NCBI GenBank assembly: GCA_947458525.1
Contig: CANHAG010000046.1
Coordinates: 1 to 7,562, forward strand
Direction: 5' to 3'
Origin: Rhodospirillaceae bacterium
GTDB taxonomy: Bacteria > Pseudomonadota > Alphaproteobacteria > Rickettsiales > UBA3002
DNA length: 7,562 bases
Both the position numbers and the translations under genes were made by a program. Numbering within the stretch: position 1 is the first letter of the stretch; each line of letters begins with the position of its first letter. The notes beneath the pieces were generated by a model. It was not told the DNA's origin and made no database searches. It saw only the letters and a list, made by a program, of their open reading frames with translations. Positions 1-6,697 of the stretch are shown in pieces.

Positions 1-366
1 ATCCGCCTGCAGCGCCTCAAGACGGGGGAGCTTTTTGCCGTATCCTGCGAGGTCGGGGCGATCCTCGGCAAAGCGCCGGATGCAATGCGCGCGCGGCTTT
101 CGCGCTACGCCCATGATATTGGTCTGGCGTTTCAGATTACCGATGATCTGCTGGATGTGGAAGGCACCCGCACCACCACCGGCAAGGGGGTGAAAAAAGA
201 CAAAATGGCGGGAAAGGCCACCCTGATTGGTGTGCTTGGCATTGACCGCGCGCGCGAACAGGCCAATACGCTGGCCACCCAGGCGGTGGAGCATTTAAGC
301 GCCTTCGACCAGCGCGCGGATGCGCTGCGCAAACTCGCGCAGTTCGTGGTCACGCGCAAATCCTGA
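1..366 (+). CDS. ispA: Polyprenyl (probably farnesyl) diphosphate synthase, C-terminal part
   Basis: The frame is open from base 1 and ends at TGA 364-366, giving the last 121 residues; the start and the first Asp-rich motif lie left of the window. The family condenses isopentenyl diphosphate with allylic diphosphates in the cytoplasm, making precursors for quinones and undecaprenyl carriers. Visible residues 6-10 (LKTGE) match the conserved K-T-G helix. Residues 43-52 (AFQITDDLLD) are the second Asp-rich DDxxD motif that binds magnesium-diphosphate. A GK..G..K segment then leads into KATLIGVLG, as in E. coli IspA (GKSTYPALLG). The short C-terminal helix (LRKLAQFVVTRKS) resembles the IspA end (ALADYIIQRNK). 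Chain length is set mainly by residues near the missing first motif, so a geranylgeranyl synthase cannot be excluded. Family assignment is secure; the ispA symbol is likely. Confidence 0.85.
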   Translation: MRLQRLKTGELFAVSCEVGAILGKAPDAMRARLSRYAHDIGLAFQITDDLLDVEGTRTTTGKGVKKDKMAGKATLIGVLGIDRAREQANTLATQAVEHLSAFDQRADALRKLAQFVVTRKS

Positions 367-426
367 CCCTGCTGCAGAAATCTTCCCATCTCGTGACGAC
401 ACCCTCGCAACAGACAGAGGCCACCC

Positions 427-443
427 TGTAACATACCGTTACA
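427..443. promoter_or_regulatory. Perfect inverted repeat TGTAAC-N5-GTTACA upstream of lpxC
   Basis: Bases 427-432 (TGTAAC) and 438-443 (GTTACA) are exact reverse complements separated by ATACC. The 17-bp dyad sits in the non-coding gap between the synthase gene and lpxC, about 70 bases before the lpxC ATG. It is short and AT-rich with no T-run, so it looks more like a site for a dimeric DNA-binding protein than a terminator. A weak promoter-like pair follows at once (TTGTGT 453-458, 17-bp spacer, TAGTGT 476-481). The regulator is not identifiable from the sequence. Confidence 0.4.
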
Positions 444-452
444 AAGCGTGAT

Positions 453-481
453 TTGTGTATCGCGTGCGCGTCTCCTAGTGT
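453..481 (+). promoter_or_regulatory. Possible weak sigma-70-like promoter for lpxC
   Basis: TTGTGT (453-458) and TAGTGT (476-481) are spaced 17 bp apart. The first keeps the TTG of the -35 consensus, the second only the T, A and final T of the -10 consensus. Transcription would begin near base 488 and leave a leader of about 25 nt that includes the AGGA before the ATG at 514. The match is poor and the call rests mainly on position and spacing. Confidence 0.25.
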
Positions 482-513
482 GCAGCCTGATGTATCACCT
501 CAGGAACTGTGCG

Positions 514-1446
514 ATGACCTCCTCCCTTCTCATGCAGCATACGATTGCTTCGCCTGTCAGCTGCGCGGGCGTGTCGCTTCATACTGGCGATATGGTGGAT
601 ATGCGGATTCTGCCGGCGGCGGAAGATACCGGCATTGTGTTTATCCGCACCGATCTTGATGCACATAACCGCGTGCCCGCGCGCTATGATGCGGTGGTGG
701 AAACCACGCTGGGTACGACCATCACGAATGCGCACGGGGTCACTGTGGCGACAATTGAGCATGTGATGGCGGCGCTTTGGGGCATGGGTATTGATAACGC
801 TATGATTGAGCTGAACGGCCCCGAAGTACCGATCATGGATGGCAGCTCAGAGCCATTTGTATTCCTGCTGGAATGTGCCGGCCGCACGGCACAGCGCGCC
901 CCGCGCCGGGTGATTGAGGTGCTGCGCCCGGTAATGGTGACGGAAAAAAACTCTACCGCCCGCCTCCTGCCGCAGGAAGGGTTTGTACTTGATATCACGA
1001 TTGAGTTCCCTCATGCGCTGATTGCGCGCCAGCAGGCGCAGTATGATTTTTCGGAAACCACATTCAAGCAGGCGCTCTGCCGCGCCCGCACCTTCGGTTT
1101 CGCGCGGGATGTAGAAAAAATGCGCAGCATGGGGCTTGCCCTTGGCGGCTCGCTGCATAACGCCATTGTGCTTGCAGATGATGGTATTTTGAACGATGGC
1201 GGCCTGCGTTACCGCGACGAATTTATCCGCCACAAGGCGCTTGATTGCGTGGGGGATTATTTTCTGGCTGGCGGTATCATTCATGGGCTGGTGGAAACCA
1301 CGCGCCCGGGTCACGGCATTAATAATGCCCTGCTGCGCGCATTATTTGCAGACCCGGCCAATTACCGCATTGTTACGGCGGAAGATATATCGCGCCCGGT
1401 GCGCCGGCCGGAAGTGGCGGAAGCTCATACTTCTGCACATATCTGA
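514..1446 (+). CDS. lpxC: UDP-3-O-acyl-N-acetylglucosamine deacetylase LpxC
   Basis: LpxC is the cytoplasmic zinc enzyme that removes the acetyl group from UDP-3-O-acyl-GlcNAc, the committed step of lipid A synthesis. The 310-residue protein has the family's usual length (about 305). Residues 14-25 (PVSCAGVSLHTG) match the N-terminal GVGLHTG motif. TIEHVMAAL holds catalytic Glu82 and zinc ligand His83; PEVPIMDGSSEPFV (104-117) is the conserved IMDGSA.PF block; RARTFGF occupies 190-196. FIRHKALDCVGDYF holds the other zinc ligands His240 and Asp244, and GHGINN (266-271) holds the general-acid His267. The ATG at 514 was chosen because AGGA lies about 8 bases upstream and family similarity begins right after it. 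A GTG at 448 in the same frame would add 22 unconserved residues. Lipid A synthesis implies an LPS-bearing outer membrane, which agrees with the barrel protein encoded next. Confidence 0.97.
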   Translation: MTSSLLMQHTIASPVSCAGVSLHTGDMVDMRILPAAEDTGIVFIRTDLDAHNRVPARYDAVVETTLGTTITNAHGVTVATIEHVMAALWGMGIDNAMIELNGPEVPIMDGSSEPFVFLLECAGRTAQRAPRRVIEVLRPVMVTEKNSTARLLPQEGFVLDITIEFPHALIARQQAQYDFSETTFKQALCRARTFGFARDVEKMRSMGLALGGSLHNAIVLADDGILNDGGLRYRDEFIRHKALDCVGDYFLAGGIIHGLVETTRPGHGINNALLRALFADPANYRIVTAEDISRPVRRPEVAEAHTSAHI

Positions 1447-1600
1447 AGTGCTGAAGACCTGCGGTGGTTCTGGCTATTGCAATTTCCAGTGAACTGCTGC
1501 GCAAAATAACCCGGGATATCCTGAGCGAAAACATTGTCCTGCTTTTCTGAAGCTGGTTGAGTGGCTTCGTGGCGTATTCTCTTGAAAGAGCCGGGTCAGG

Positions 1601-4015
1601 ATGCGGTGTTTCTTCGTTTTCTTTTTGCTGTTCAGCGTGCTTGGCCTGCACTCAGCCAGTGCCGCGCCGCGCCCCAAAACCTGCCTTGTGCTGGCGGGTG
1701 GAGGGGCGCTCGGCATCGCCCATGTGGGCGTGATTAAAGTGCTGGAGCGCGAGAACGTACCGGTGGATTGTATCGTTGGCACCAGTATGGGCGCCATTGT
1801 GGGCGGGCTTTATGCCTCGGGCTATTCGGCGGCAGAGCTTGAGGCGCTGGTAAAAGATTCCAACTGGGCGGATCTGTTTAGTGAGCGTGCGCCGCGAGAA
1901 GACCGCACTTTTGAAGACAAAAAAGATGATTATACGTTTCTGATTCCCTTCCGTATCGGCATTGATGAAAATGGCGAGCTTGCATTTCCTCGCGGTATGA
2001 TCCGTGGTGATAAAATTGATGTGAGCTTCATGATTTTTGCCCTGCGATCAAGCCATATTCGCGAATTTGATAATCTGCCTATCCCGTTTCGCGCCATGGC
2101 CTCAAACCTCGAAACGGGGGATGCGGTGGAGATCAGCCGCGGCAATCTGGCGCAGGCCATGCGCGCGAGCATGTCGGTGCCGGCGGTGTTTACCCCGGCC
2201 GTCTATCCGCTTGATGATCTCGTGGGGCCGGAAAACCCTAAACTTCAGGCATCGAAAAGCCGCAGCAAGTTGCCGCGTGTCTATCTGGTAGATGGCGGGG
2301 TGGCCAATAACCTGCCAATTGATGTGGCACGCAAACTCGGCGCCGAGCGGGTGATTGCCGTGCATCTTCCGACGATTCTTAAAAACAACAAAGAACTGCG
2401 TAATGCGGTGGATATTGCCGGGCAGATGATTTCGGTCATGATTAAACACAACGAGGATCGCCAGCTGGCGACACTTGGACCCAATGATTTGCTGATTCAG
2501 CCCGATGTCAGCGCCTTTTCTGCCACCAGCTTTAATCAGGTGGAAGAAATTATTCCCAAAGGTATCAACGCTGCGGAAGCTAGAATAAAAGAGATGCAGC
2601 GCTTCAGCGTAAGCAAGCAAGAATTCAGCAGGATTCGCACTTCTCAGCTGCGCGCGGCACCACCGCCGGTGACGCTGGGTGCGATTGAAATCGACAACCA
2701 AACCAACCTTGCTGATGGGGTGATCCGCAGCTACCTGACACTCAAGCCGGGGGATAAGATCACCATTGCCGATCTTCAGCGTAACATCACCCGCCTGTAT
2801 GGCACGGGAGATTTTTACACCATTTCCATGGAACTGGTGCCGATGGCTGAGGGCGAAGCCAGGCTTTCTGTGGAGGCGACGCCAAGCGATAAAGCAATGG
2901 CGGCTAAAGCAGAAACCCCGGCCAAAGGGGCAGGGCAGGGGGGCAGTGCGGCCATTACTCCCCCCGCCATTTCAGGGGATAGTACACCACCGGTGCAGTC
3001 ACTGTTGCTGACCACCACATCAACCAATCAGGACAGGGAAACATTGCGCTTTGGCCTCAACCTTTCAGATGATTTTGAGGGTAATTCCAACTATAACCTT
3101 GCCATGCGTTATACCCGCCGGGCACTTAATTCACTGGGCGGCACGGCAGATGTTCAGGCGCAGATCGGGGCAAATAGCGGCCTGTTTGGCGAGTGGTATC
3201 AACCATTTGATGAAGGCGGAAAATGGTTCGTTGCCCCAACGGCAGTCTATGCCACATTCAATGCCGCGCCTACCACTGCCTCAAGCGGTGTTCAGCCTGT
3301 TGAATATCGTATTCGGGTCGCGCAGGCGGGAGCGGATATCGGCTATAACTGGAATTTTGATACCCAGCTGCGGCTTGGTTACCGGGGCGGCACAGGGGAT
3401 GCGGAATTGAAAATTGGTGACCCTGTTGCGTTCGATGATGAAAATTTTGATCTCAGCTTCTTCACTGCCAGCCTGCAGCATGACAGTCTTGATAATGTCA
3501 ATTTTCCAACCCGCGGCTACCGCCTGATTGGACGGGTGAGTGATTCAGATACCTCGTACGGGGCGAGCGATGATTACCGGCAGACGGAACTGGTGGGCAC
3601 GCTTGCTAAAAGCTGGGGGCGCAACAGTATTGCGTTATCAAGTTTTGCCAAGCTGAATGTTGAGGATGACATACCCATTCAGGCCCGTTACCTGACCGGC
3701 GGGCTGTTTACTCTTTCCGGCTATCAGCAAGATGAGCTGATTACCGACAATTTCTGGCTGAACCGGGCGATTGTGGCACGGCGGATCTCAACAGATGGCT
3801 GGCTGGTCTCGCTGCCCGTGCATCTGGGCGGATCGTTTGAAATGGGATCGCTTGAAAAGGATTATTCGGATATCAGCCTGAGCCCAAGCGACCAGATTTT
3901 CGCCGGTTCGCTGTTTTTAGGGGTAGATTCGTTCTTTGGCCCTGTTTACCTTGCCTATGGTCAGGCGGAAGGTGGCGTCGGATCTGTCTATTTTTACCTC
4001 GGCAGAGCCTTTTAG
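1601..4015 (+). CDS. Secreted patatin-like phospholipase with POTRA and outer-membrane barrel (PlpD-like, type Vd)
   Basis: This 804-residue protein has four parts. Residues 1-21 form a signal peptide with a Phe/Leu-rich core and likely cleavage after SASA, so it is exported to the periplasm. Residues about 25-325 are a patatin lipase domain: oxyanion loop GGGALG (33-38), nucleophile elbow GTSMG with Ser62, and catalytic DGG with Asp231, the intact Ser-Asp dyad of RssA/NTE-type phospholipases. Residues about 357-426 resemble one POTRA domain (LGAIEIDN, YLTLKPGDKI, LYGTGDFYTI). After a Gly/Ala/Pro-rich linker (about 427-465), residues about 476-804 form a BamA/FhaC-like barrel ending in YFYLGRAF with the terminal Phe typical of barrel proteins. 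The order signal-patatin-POTRA-barrel is that of Pseudomonas PlpD (728 residues). ATG 1601 is needed for the signal peptide; a GAAAGAG lies about 10 bases upstream. It stands 154 bases after lpxC. The lipid substrate, and whether the lipase is released from the barrel, cannot be told. Confidence 0.9.
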   Translation: MRCFFVFFLLFSVLGLHSASAAPRPKTCLVLAGGGALGIAHVGVIKVLERENVPVDCIVGTSMGAIVGGLYASGYSAAELEALVKDSNWADLFSERAPREDRTFEDKKDDYTFLIPFRIGIDENGELAFPRGMIRGDKIDVSFMIFALRSSHIREFDNLPIPFRAMASNLETGDAVEISRGNLAQAMRASMSVPAVFTPAVYPLDDLVGPENPKLQASKSRSKLPRVYLVDGGVANNLPIDVARKLGAERVIAVHLPTILKNNKELRNAVDIAGQMISVMIKHNEDRQLATLGPNDLLIQPDVSAFSATSFNQVEEIIPKGINAAEARIKEMQRFSVSKQEFSRIRTSQLRAAPPPVTLGAIEIDNQTNLADGVIRSYLTLKPGDKITIADLQRNITRLYGTGDFYTISMELVPMAEGEARLSVEATPSDKAMAAKAETPAKGAGQGGSAAITPPAISGDSTPPVQSLLLTTTSTNQDRETLRFGLNLSDDFEGNSNYNLAMRYTRRALNSLGGTADVQAQIGANSGLFGEWYQPFDEGGKWFVAPTAVYATFNAAPTTASSGVQPVEYRIRVAQAGADIGYNWNFDTQLRLGYRGGTGDAELKIGDPVAFDDENFDLSFFTASLQHDSLDNVNFPTRGYRLIGRVSDSDTSYGASDDYRQTELVGTLAKSWGRNSIALSSFAKLNVEDDIPIQARYLTGGLFTLSGYQQDELITDNFWLNRAIVARRISTDGWLVSLPVHLGGSFEMGSLEKDYSDISLSPSDQIFAGSLFLGVDSFFGPVYLAYGQAEGGVGSVYFYLGRAF

Positions 4016-4064
4016 TCGCTGTAGATGCTGGATGGCGTTAAATTGAATATGAAGCGGCTTGATA

Positions 4065-4089
4065 ATAGTTGACTATAACACTATGTTAT
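4065..4089 (+). promoter_or_regulatory. IscR type 1-like operator in the iscS promoter
   Basis: These 25 bases fit the E. coli type 1 IscR consensus (ATASYYGACT-RWWWY-AGTCRRSTAT, from memory) at 21 positions by hand. The left half ATAGTTGACT and the five-base centre ATAAC fit fully; the right half ACTATGTTAT fits at 6 of 10. In E. coli, IscR carrying a [2Fe-2S] cluster binds such sites and represses the isc operon when clusters are plentiful. Here the site covers the -35 hexamer and spacer of the only good promoter before iscS, where a repressor should act. No iscR gene is in the window. Confidence 0.6.
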
Positions 4090-4096
4090 TTATATC
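4069..4096 (+). promoter_or_regulatory. Sigma-70-like promoter of the isc operon
   Basis: TTGACT (4069-4074) is one base from the -35 consensus, and TATATC (4091-4096) lies 16 bp downstream as a fair -10. Transcription would begin near 4103, giving a leader of about 50 nt before iscS. The segment 4055-4095 is clearly more AT-rich than the coding DNA around it. The rest of the 139-base gap after the patatin gene shows no convincing terminator, so read-through from upstream is possible. Confidence 0.6.
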
Positions 4097-4154
4097 CACC
4101 CGACAGGAACTGGTTGCTTTATCGACCATTCACACGTAAGGACGCGGACAGCGC

Positions 4155-5393
4155 ATGACATCAGCGGTAAAACATTCAGCAATGAAATTCCCCATTTTCA
4201 TGGATTATCAATCCACGACGCCGGTAGATCCGCGCGTGCTCGAGGTAATGCTGCCTTATTTTACCGAGAAATTCGGCAACCCACATTCACGCAGCCATGC
4301 CTACGGCTGGGAGGCGGAAGAAGCCTGCGAACTGGCGCGTAGTCAGGTAGCGCGGGTGATTCATGCGGATGAAAAAGAGATTATTTTCACCTCTGGTGCG
4401 ACCGAATCCAACAATATTGCGCTCAAAGGGGTGGGTGAGTTTTATAAGGCAAAAAAGAACCATATCATCACGGTTGTGACCGAGCATAAATGCGTGCTCG
4501 ATTCCGCGCGCCACATGGAAATGCGCGGGTTTGAGGTGACGTATCTGCCGGTCAAGCCCAACGGGTTGATCGATCTTGACCAGCTGCAGGCGGCCATCAA
4601 AGATACGACGCTGCTGGTCAGCGTCATGGCGATTAATAATGAAATAGGGGTGATTCAGCCGCTGGCCGAAATCGGCAAAATCACCCGCGCGCGTGGCGTG
4701 CTGTTTCACACAGACGCGGCGCAGGCGTTCGGTAAAATTCCCCTCGATGTTGAGGCAATGAATATCGATCTGATGAGTATTTCCGGACACAAGGTTTATG
4801 GCCCCAAAGGGGTGGGAGCACTGTATGTGCGCCGCCGCCCGCGCGTGCGTCTGGAGGCACTGTTTTCCGGCGGCGGGCAGGAGCGCGGCATGCGCTCTGG
4901 TACTATGCCCACGCCGCTTGTGGTGGGTCTGGGTGAAGCGGCGCGGATTGCGGCTGCCGAGATGAATCAGGAAGCTTCGCGCATCCGCTATTTAAGCGAT
5001 AAATTTCTGCGCGCGACGCTCGACGGAGTGAAAGATGTATATCTGAACGGCGACCGCGAGCAGCGCTGGCCCGGTTGCATCAATCTGAGCTTCGCTTATA
5101 TTGAGGGTGAATCCATGATCATGGCGATTAAAAACCTCGCCGTTTCGTCTGGTTCGGCTTGTACTTCCTCGTCACTTGAGCCTTCCTATGTGCTGCGCTC
5201 GATTGGGGTGGGCGAGGAACTGGCGCATACCTCCATCCGCTTTGGCATTGGCCGCTTTACGACCGAAGCCGAGATTGATGAGGCGATCCGCATCGTCAGC
5301 GGCTCGATTGATAAGCTGCGCGCCATGTCGCCCTTATGGGAAATGGTGCAAGAAGGTGTCGATTTAAGCAAGATCGAATGGGCGGGGCATTGA
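4155..5393 (+). CDS. iscS: Cysteine desulfurase IscS (mitochondrial NFS1-type)
   Basis: IscS is a PLP enzyme that takes sulfur from L-cysteine as an enzyme-bound persulfide and hands it to IscU and other acceptors. The 412 residues match the family's full length. [12 protein letters not shown] (16-27) and [16 protein letters not shown] (40-55) open the fold; TSGATESNN (79-87) binds the PLP phosphate; EHK (110-112) has the ring-stacking His111; HTDAAQ (185-190) has Asp187; [10 protein letters not shown] (210-219) has Schiff-base Lys213. Catalytic Cys336 lies in [18 protein letters not shown] on the mobile loop, the long group I form rather than SufS. The N-terminal block and the ending [10 protein letters not shown]...W..H resemble Rickettsia and mitochondrial enzymes. 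Start ATG 4155 follows TAAGGA (4137-4142) at 12 bases, a little far; ATG 4182 is in frame but has no better site. First gene of the isc operon, behind the IscR-like operator. Confidence 0.97.
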   Translation: MTSAVKHSAMKFPIFMDYQSTTPVDPRVLEVMLPYFTEKFGNPHSRSHAYGWEAEEACELARSQVARVIHADEKEIIFTSGATESNNIALKGVGEFYKAKKNHIITVVTEHKCVLDSARHMEMRGFEVTYLPVKPNGLIDLDQLQAAIKDTTLLVSVMAINNEIGVIQPLAEIGKITRARGVLFHTDAAQAFGKIPLDVEAMNIDLMSISGHKVYGPKGVGALYVRRRPRVRLEALFSGGGQERGMRSGTMPTPLVVGLGEAARIAAAEMNQEASRIRYLSDKFLRATLDGVKDVYLNGDREQRWPGCINLSFAYIEGESMIMAIKNLAVSSGSACTSSSLEPSYVLRSIGVGEELAHTSIRFGIGRFTTEAEIDEAIRIVSGSIDKLRAMSPLWEMVQEGVDLSKIEWAGH

Positions 5394-5396
5394 GAA

Positions 5397-5417
5397 ATTG
5401 AATCAGACTGATTTTTT
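5397..5417 (+). terminator. Weak AT-rich hairpin with T-run after iscS
   Basis: AATCA (5401-5405) can pair with TGATT (5409-5413) around a three-base GAC loop and is followed by TTTT (5414-5417). The stem is only five pairs, mostly A-T, so it is at best a partial terminator or attenuator lowering expression downstream of iscS. It could equally be chance in a short AT-rich gap. Confidence 0.2.
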
Positions 5418-5451
5418 GTAATTGTAACCGGAGTAAACGAAAGGGATTTTT

Positions 5452-5811
5452 ATGTTAGTTTATGCACTTGTGTTTCTGGCGCTGGCAGTCGTTTCCGCCG
5501 TGTTTGGTTTTGGCGGCGCAGCTGCCAAATTCGCCGATCTGGCGAAATTTTTCTCGCTGCTGTTTGTGATTCTGTTCCTCGTCAGCCTGCTTTACAGCAA
5601 GCTGCTGATCATCAAACATTCCATCGCGGGGATTCCGGTGCTGAATTACGCCGTCGTGTTCTTTATTCTGGCGCTTTTGGCCGGGGTGCTGGGCTTTGGC
5701 GGCCTGGCCTCAAGCTTCATGGGTATTGCCAAAATACTGGCACTGGTATTCGCCGCCATGATTGTAGTGGTAGTGATTTACGGCGCGATTATCGGGCGGA
5801 AGAAGGATTAG
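5452..5811 (+). CDS. Small membrane protein made of two tandem DUF1328/YtjA-like units
   Basis: The 119-residue product is almost wholly hydrophobic, with about four predicted inner-membrane segments and a basic C-terminal tail (GRKKD). It is an internal duplication: residues 2-51 align without gaps to 64-113, with 20 of 50 identities by hand count. Each copy carries the (V/L)FGFGG or VLGFGG turn (17-22, 79-84) between a Y-A-hydrophobic helix and a second helix starting near A-K. This pattern matches the DUF1328/UPF0391 (YtjA) family, whose members are normally single units of about 55 residues. Residues 52-63 (LIIKHSIAGIPV) link the copies. The function of the family is unknown. ATG 5452 follows AAGGGA (5441-5446) at 5 bases, a strong site. 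The gene stands 58 bases after iscS and 21 before iscU, so it is probably co-transcribed with the cluster genes although it has no known role in the pathway. Confidence 0.8.
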   Translation: MLVYALVFLALAVVSAVFGFGGAAAKFADLAKFFSLLFVILFLVSLLYSKLLIIKHSIAGIPVLNYAVVFFILALLAGVLGFGGLASSFMGIAKILALVFAAMIVVVVIYGAIIGRKKD

Positions 5812-5832
5812 TTTCACCAAACGGAGACGGAT

Positions 5833-6216
5833 ATGGCCTATAGTGAAAAAGTGATCGATCATTACGAAAACCCGCGCAATGTTGGCTCGTTCGATAAGAA
5901 TGATGCGGATGTGGGCACGGGGCTTGTGGGCGCACCGGCCTGCGGCGACGTGATGAAGCTGCAGATCAAGGTGAATAAATCGGGCGTGATTGAAGATGCC
6001 CGGTTCAAAACCTTCGGCTGCGGTTCGGCGATTGCTTCCAGCTCCCTTATTACCGAGTGGGTGAAGGGAAAATCGGTGGATGAGGCGTTGACCATCAAAA
6101 ATACCCAGATTGCCGAGCATCTTGCCTTGCCGCCGGTGAAAATTCATTGCTCGGTGCTGGCGGAAGATGCAATCAAGGCCGCGATCAAAGATTATAAAGA
6201 GAAGCATCAGGGGTAA
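5833..6216 (+). CDS. iscU: Iron-sulfur cluster scaffold protein IscU
   Basis: IscU is the scaffold on which sulfur from IscS and iron are assembled into [2Fe-2S] and [4Fe-4S] clusters. The 127 residues match the family's length. The start motif YSEKVIDHYENPRNVGSFD (3-21) is characteristic. The three cluster cysteines are Cys37 (GAPACGDVMKLQI), Cys63 (KTFGCGSAIASSS) and Cys106 (KIHCSVLAEDAI). Asp39, which tunes cluster stability, and His105 are also present. LPPVK (99-103), the peptide recognised by the Hsp70 HscA, is intact, in keeping with hscB and hscA just downstream. ATG 5833 has GGAGA (5823-5827) 5 bases upstream. Nothing in the sequence suggests loss of function. It follows the duplicated DUF1328-like gene, not iscS directly. 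Confidence 0.97.
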   Translation: MAYSEKVIDHYENPRNVGSFDKNDADVGTGLVGAPACGDVMKLQIKVNKSGVIEDARFKTFGCGSAIASSSLITEWVKGKSVDEALTIKNTQIAEHLALPPVKIHCSVLAEDAIKAAIKDYKEKHQG

Positions 6217-6288
6217 GTCATCCCGCCGCCGGCGCGTGACCATAACGTCAGGTGACCCCGGTAGAAGCCCGGGGTGACGCGGGAGGAA
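6217..6288. repeat. REP-like palindromic element between iscU and iscA
   Basis: The core is a GC-rich hairpin: GTGACCCCGG (6252-6261) pairs at 9 of 10 positions with CCGGGGTGAC (6269-6278) around TAGAAGC. An outer pair, GTCATCCCGC (6217-6226) and GCGGGAGGAA (6279-6288), matches at 8 of 10, so the whole 72 bases could fold as a branched structure. Short elements with cores like CCCGGG..AAGCCCGGGGTGAC or GTCATCCCG..CGGGATGAC are, from general knowledge, scattered in high copy between genes of many alphaproteobacteria. It begins right after the iscU stop and ends 20 bases before the iscA start. There is no T-run after the stem, so it may stabilise the upstream message or alter iscA translation rather than terminate. 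Confidence 0.6.
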
Positions 6289-6308
6289 AGAGGGTTATAA
6301 AGAGGATT

Positions 6309-6653
6309 ATGTTTTCCGTTCCGGGCAAGGCAATTTCGATTACTGACCGCGCGGCTGCGCAGATTCTGACGCTCATGGAAAAGCGCGAGAAAAAGCCGCT
6401 TGCCATCAAGGTGGGCATTCGCACGCGGGGCTGCTCGGGCATGTCTTACACGGTCGAATATGCGGATGAAATCGGCAAGTTCGACGAAGTTGTGGAAGAA
6501 AAAGGCGTGCGCGTGCTGATTGACCCCAAGGCGGTTATGTTTCTCATCGGCACGGAGATGGATTTTGTCGAAGAAAAATTCAAAAGCGGGTTTGTATTCA
6601 ACAACCCCAACGAAAAAGGCCGCTGCGGCTGCGGCGAAAGTTTCAGCGTATAA
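6309..6653 (+). CDS. iscA: A-type iron-sulfur carrier protein IscA
   Basis: A-type proteins bind iron or iron-sulfur clusters and pass them to target enzymes, mainly in [4Fe-4S] maturation. The 114 residues contain the HesB/IscA signature: Cys42 in RTRGCSGMSY (38-47), and Cys106 and Cys108 in GRCGCGESFSV (104-114), the C-x63-C-x-C layout of the family. The DFVEEKFKSGFVFNNPNEKG block (85-104) is also typical. The slightly long N-terminus (MFSVPGKAISITDRAAAQI) resembles alphaproteobacterial and mitochondrial ISCA proteins. ATG 6309 is preferred: AGAGG (6301-6305) lies just upstream, if somewhat close. An in-frame GTG at 6252 would add 19 residues but lies inside the palindromic element and is unconserved. 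A-type proteins are hard to subtype (IscA, ErpA, SufA); the operon position argues for IscA. Confidence 0.92.
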   Translation: MFSVPGKAISITDRAAAQILTLMEKREKKPLAIKVGIRTRGCSGMSYTVEYADEIGKFDEVVEEKGVRVLIDPKAVMFLIGTEMDFVEEKFKSGFVFNNPNEKGRCGCGESFSV

Positions 6654-6697
6654 TTTCATTGCGCCCATGGGCGGGCGGTGGCATAGAGCGAGCCGCG

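Noticed and set aside
448..513. GTG-initiated 22-residue N-terminal extension of LpxC
   Set aside because: The extra residues do not resemble LpxC, and the ATG at 514 has AGGA at good spacing and sits where family similarity begins.
847..1314. Minus-strand open frame of 155 codons inside lpxC
   Set aside because: It is antisense to the catalytic region of a highly conserved enzyme and lacks any recognisable domain.
1477..1508. TTGCAA...CAAAAT as a promoter for the patatin gene
   Set aside because: The spacer is about 19-20 bp and the second hexamer is poor; I see no convincing promoter or terminator in the 154 bases between lpxC and the patatin gene.
1550..1569. GAAGC...GCTTC hairpin as a terminator after lpxC
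   Set aside because: Only five base pairs with a ten-base loop and no T-run after it.
2102..2701. Minus-strand open frame of 199 codons inside the patatin gene
   Set aside because: It runs opposite the clearly real lipase domain, has no recognisable motif, and such frames are expected in this GC-rich codon context.
6252..6308. GTG-initiated 19-residue extension of IscA
   Set aside because: It lies inside the palindromic element and has no family similarity; ATG 6309 has an adjacent AGAGG and fits the usual IscA length.
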